This document shows, piece after piece, positions 7,411 to 7,607 of a stretch of 7,607 nucleotides of DNA. The notes below the pieces were generated by a model. That model did not search any database. It saw only the letters and a list, made by a program, of their open reading frames with translations, and was not told the DNA's origin. A program made the position numbers and the translations under genes. The stretch covers positions 1 to 7,607 of the forward strand of contig CAJMMH010000131.1 in assembly GCA_905214365.1 (NCBI GenBank), written 5' to 3'. The DNA comes from an uncultured bacterium (GTDB taxonomy: Bacteria; Bacillota; Clostridia; Lachnospirales; Lachnospiraceae). Each line of letters begins with the position of its first letter. Position 1 is the first letter of the stretch.

Positions 7411-7418
7411 CTCCTCCT
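7411..7418 (-). promoter_or_regulatory. Strong ribosome binding site for nfnA
   Basis: AGGAGGAG on the minus strand lies 7 bases before the ATG at 7403 and decides the start at MYQILKAEQL, which is also where related proteins begin. Confidence 0.85.
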
Positions 7419-7446
7419 GATACTGTTCGTGCTGAATATACGGCCC

Positions 7447-7471
7447 ACAGACGGCAAATGAAACCGCCTGT
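7447..7471 (-). other. Hairpin in the nfnA leader
   Basis: In the predicted 5' untranslated RNA, ACAGGCGG (7464-7471) can pair with CCGTCTGT (7447-7454) around a 9-base loop, with one G-U pair. No T-run follows, so it is not an obvious terminator. It lies about 30 bases before the ribosome binding site and does not sequester it. It may stabilise the mRNA or be incidental. Confidence 0.35.
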
Positions 7472-7496
7472 TTCTGCTGTAACAATCATTATTTCA

Positions 7497-7525
7497 ATTT
7501 TACAATATTTCAGAGGAATAATCAA
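7497..7525 (-). promoter_or_regulatory. Sigma-A-type promoter of nfnAB
   Basis: On the minus strand TTGATT (-35, 7520-7525) and TAAAAT (-10, 7497-7502) are separated by exactly 17 bases. Each box is close to consensus (TTGACA, TATAAT), in an AT-rich stretch. Transcription should start near 7490, giving a leader of roughly 87 bases before the nfnA ATG. This is the clearest promoter in the window. Confidence 0.8.
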
Positions 7526-7530
7526 GCCTT

Positions 7531-7548
7531 TTGTTTATTTATTAACAA
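7531..7548. promoter_or_regulatory. Rex-type redox operator upstream of nfnAB
   Basis: The plus strand reads TTGTTTATTTATTAACAA. The clostridial Rex consensus is TTGTTAA-N4-TTAACAA, and this site matches 13 of the 14 fixed positions. Rex is a repressor that leaves DNA when NADH is high relative to NAD+. The site begins 5 bases upstream of the -35 box, so it is well placed to influence nfnAB, whose product interconverts NADH, NADPH and reduced ferredoxin. Binding is inferred from the motif. Confidence 0.6.
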
Positions 7549-7607
7549 GCAAATTAGTGAAGCAGATATTCGCAATCCGCTTCGCTACCTGTTCATAACC
7601 AAATAAC
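7535..7607 (-). other. Possible 3' end of an upstream minus-strand gene
   Basis: From the right edge one minus-strand frame is open for 24 codons and stops with TAA at 7535-7537. It ends ...YEQVAKRIANICFTNLLVNK, which looks amphipathic, like a protein tail, but is too short to identify. The other two minus frames have stops close to the edge. A run this short can easily arise by chance. If real, its stop codon lies within the Rex-like site. Confidence 0.2.
7562..7574. repeat. 13-bp direct repeat, copy 2 (GCAGATATTCGCA)
   Basis: This is the second exact copy, same orientation, 36 bases upstream of the nfnA -35 box. It also forms part of a 9-bp-arm hairpin-like sequence (7559-7583), whose arms pair fully on the minus strand if one G-U pair is allowed. 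Confidence 0.5.

Noticed and set aside
7404..7457. N-terminal extension of NfnA by 18 residues
   Set aside because: AGGAGGAG stands directly before the inner ATG, and MYQILKAEQL is the usual family start.
7559..7583. Hairpin GAAGCGGAT...ATCTGCTTC as a terminator of an upstream gene
   Set aside because: The stem is modest with one G-U pair and no T-run follows on the minus strand; on the plus strand it contains an A-C mismatch.
1..7607. Mobile element, CRISPR array, toxin-antitoxin or defence system
   Set aside because: No transposase, integrase, terminal repeats, repeat-spacer pattern or small paired genes were seen. All substantial genes are recognisable core or near-core functions.

Overview
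The window reads as a chromosomal housekeeping segment of an anaerobic, low-to-medium-GC Bacillota (Clostridia, plausibly Lachnospiraceae). The basis is a bifurcating NfnAB pair of clostridial type, MiaB and MutS with clostridial-style sequences, AGGAGG ribosome binding sites and a sortase. The species cannot be named from sequence alone. Every convincing gene lies on the minus strand, so the window is best read from right to left.

Right edge to about 5070: an AT-rich control region (about 7404-7607) holds a strong sigma-A-type promoter (TTGATT, 17 bp, TAAAAT). Just upstream of it is an 18-bp palindrome that matches the clostridial Rex operator at 13 of 14 fixed positions. The promoter drives nfnA (6516-7403) and nfnB (5128-6516). 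Their stop and start codons share one base. Together they encode the FAD/iron-sulfur enzyme that couples NADH, NADPH and reduced ferredoxin. A hairpin followed by a T-rich run (5072-5112) closes this unit.

4968-1: a second minus-strand unit begins with a membrane-anchored sortase-family protein (4113-4967). It continues with the tRNA methylthiotransferase gene miaB (2640-4085) and the mismatch-repair gene mutS (2668 to beyond base 1), which overlaps miaB by 29 bases. mutS runs off the left edge with 889 codons present, and probably only a few codons are missing. In Clostridia mutL commonly follows, but that lies outside the window. The small gaps and the overlap imply co-transcription. No convincing promoter is visible before the sortase, only a 16-bp hyphenated palindrome and a 13-bp sequence that is repeated exactly upstream of nfnA.

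The genes are ordinary and look intact, with no mobile element, CRISPR array, tRNA or rRNA. I found no new multi-gene system. The observations most worth following are regulatory: the Rex-like site on a redox-balancing operon, and the 13-bp repeat shared by the two control regions. After those come the sortase placed ahead of miaB-mutS and the Cys/His/Gly-rich tail of NfnA.
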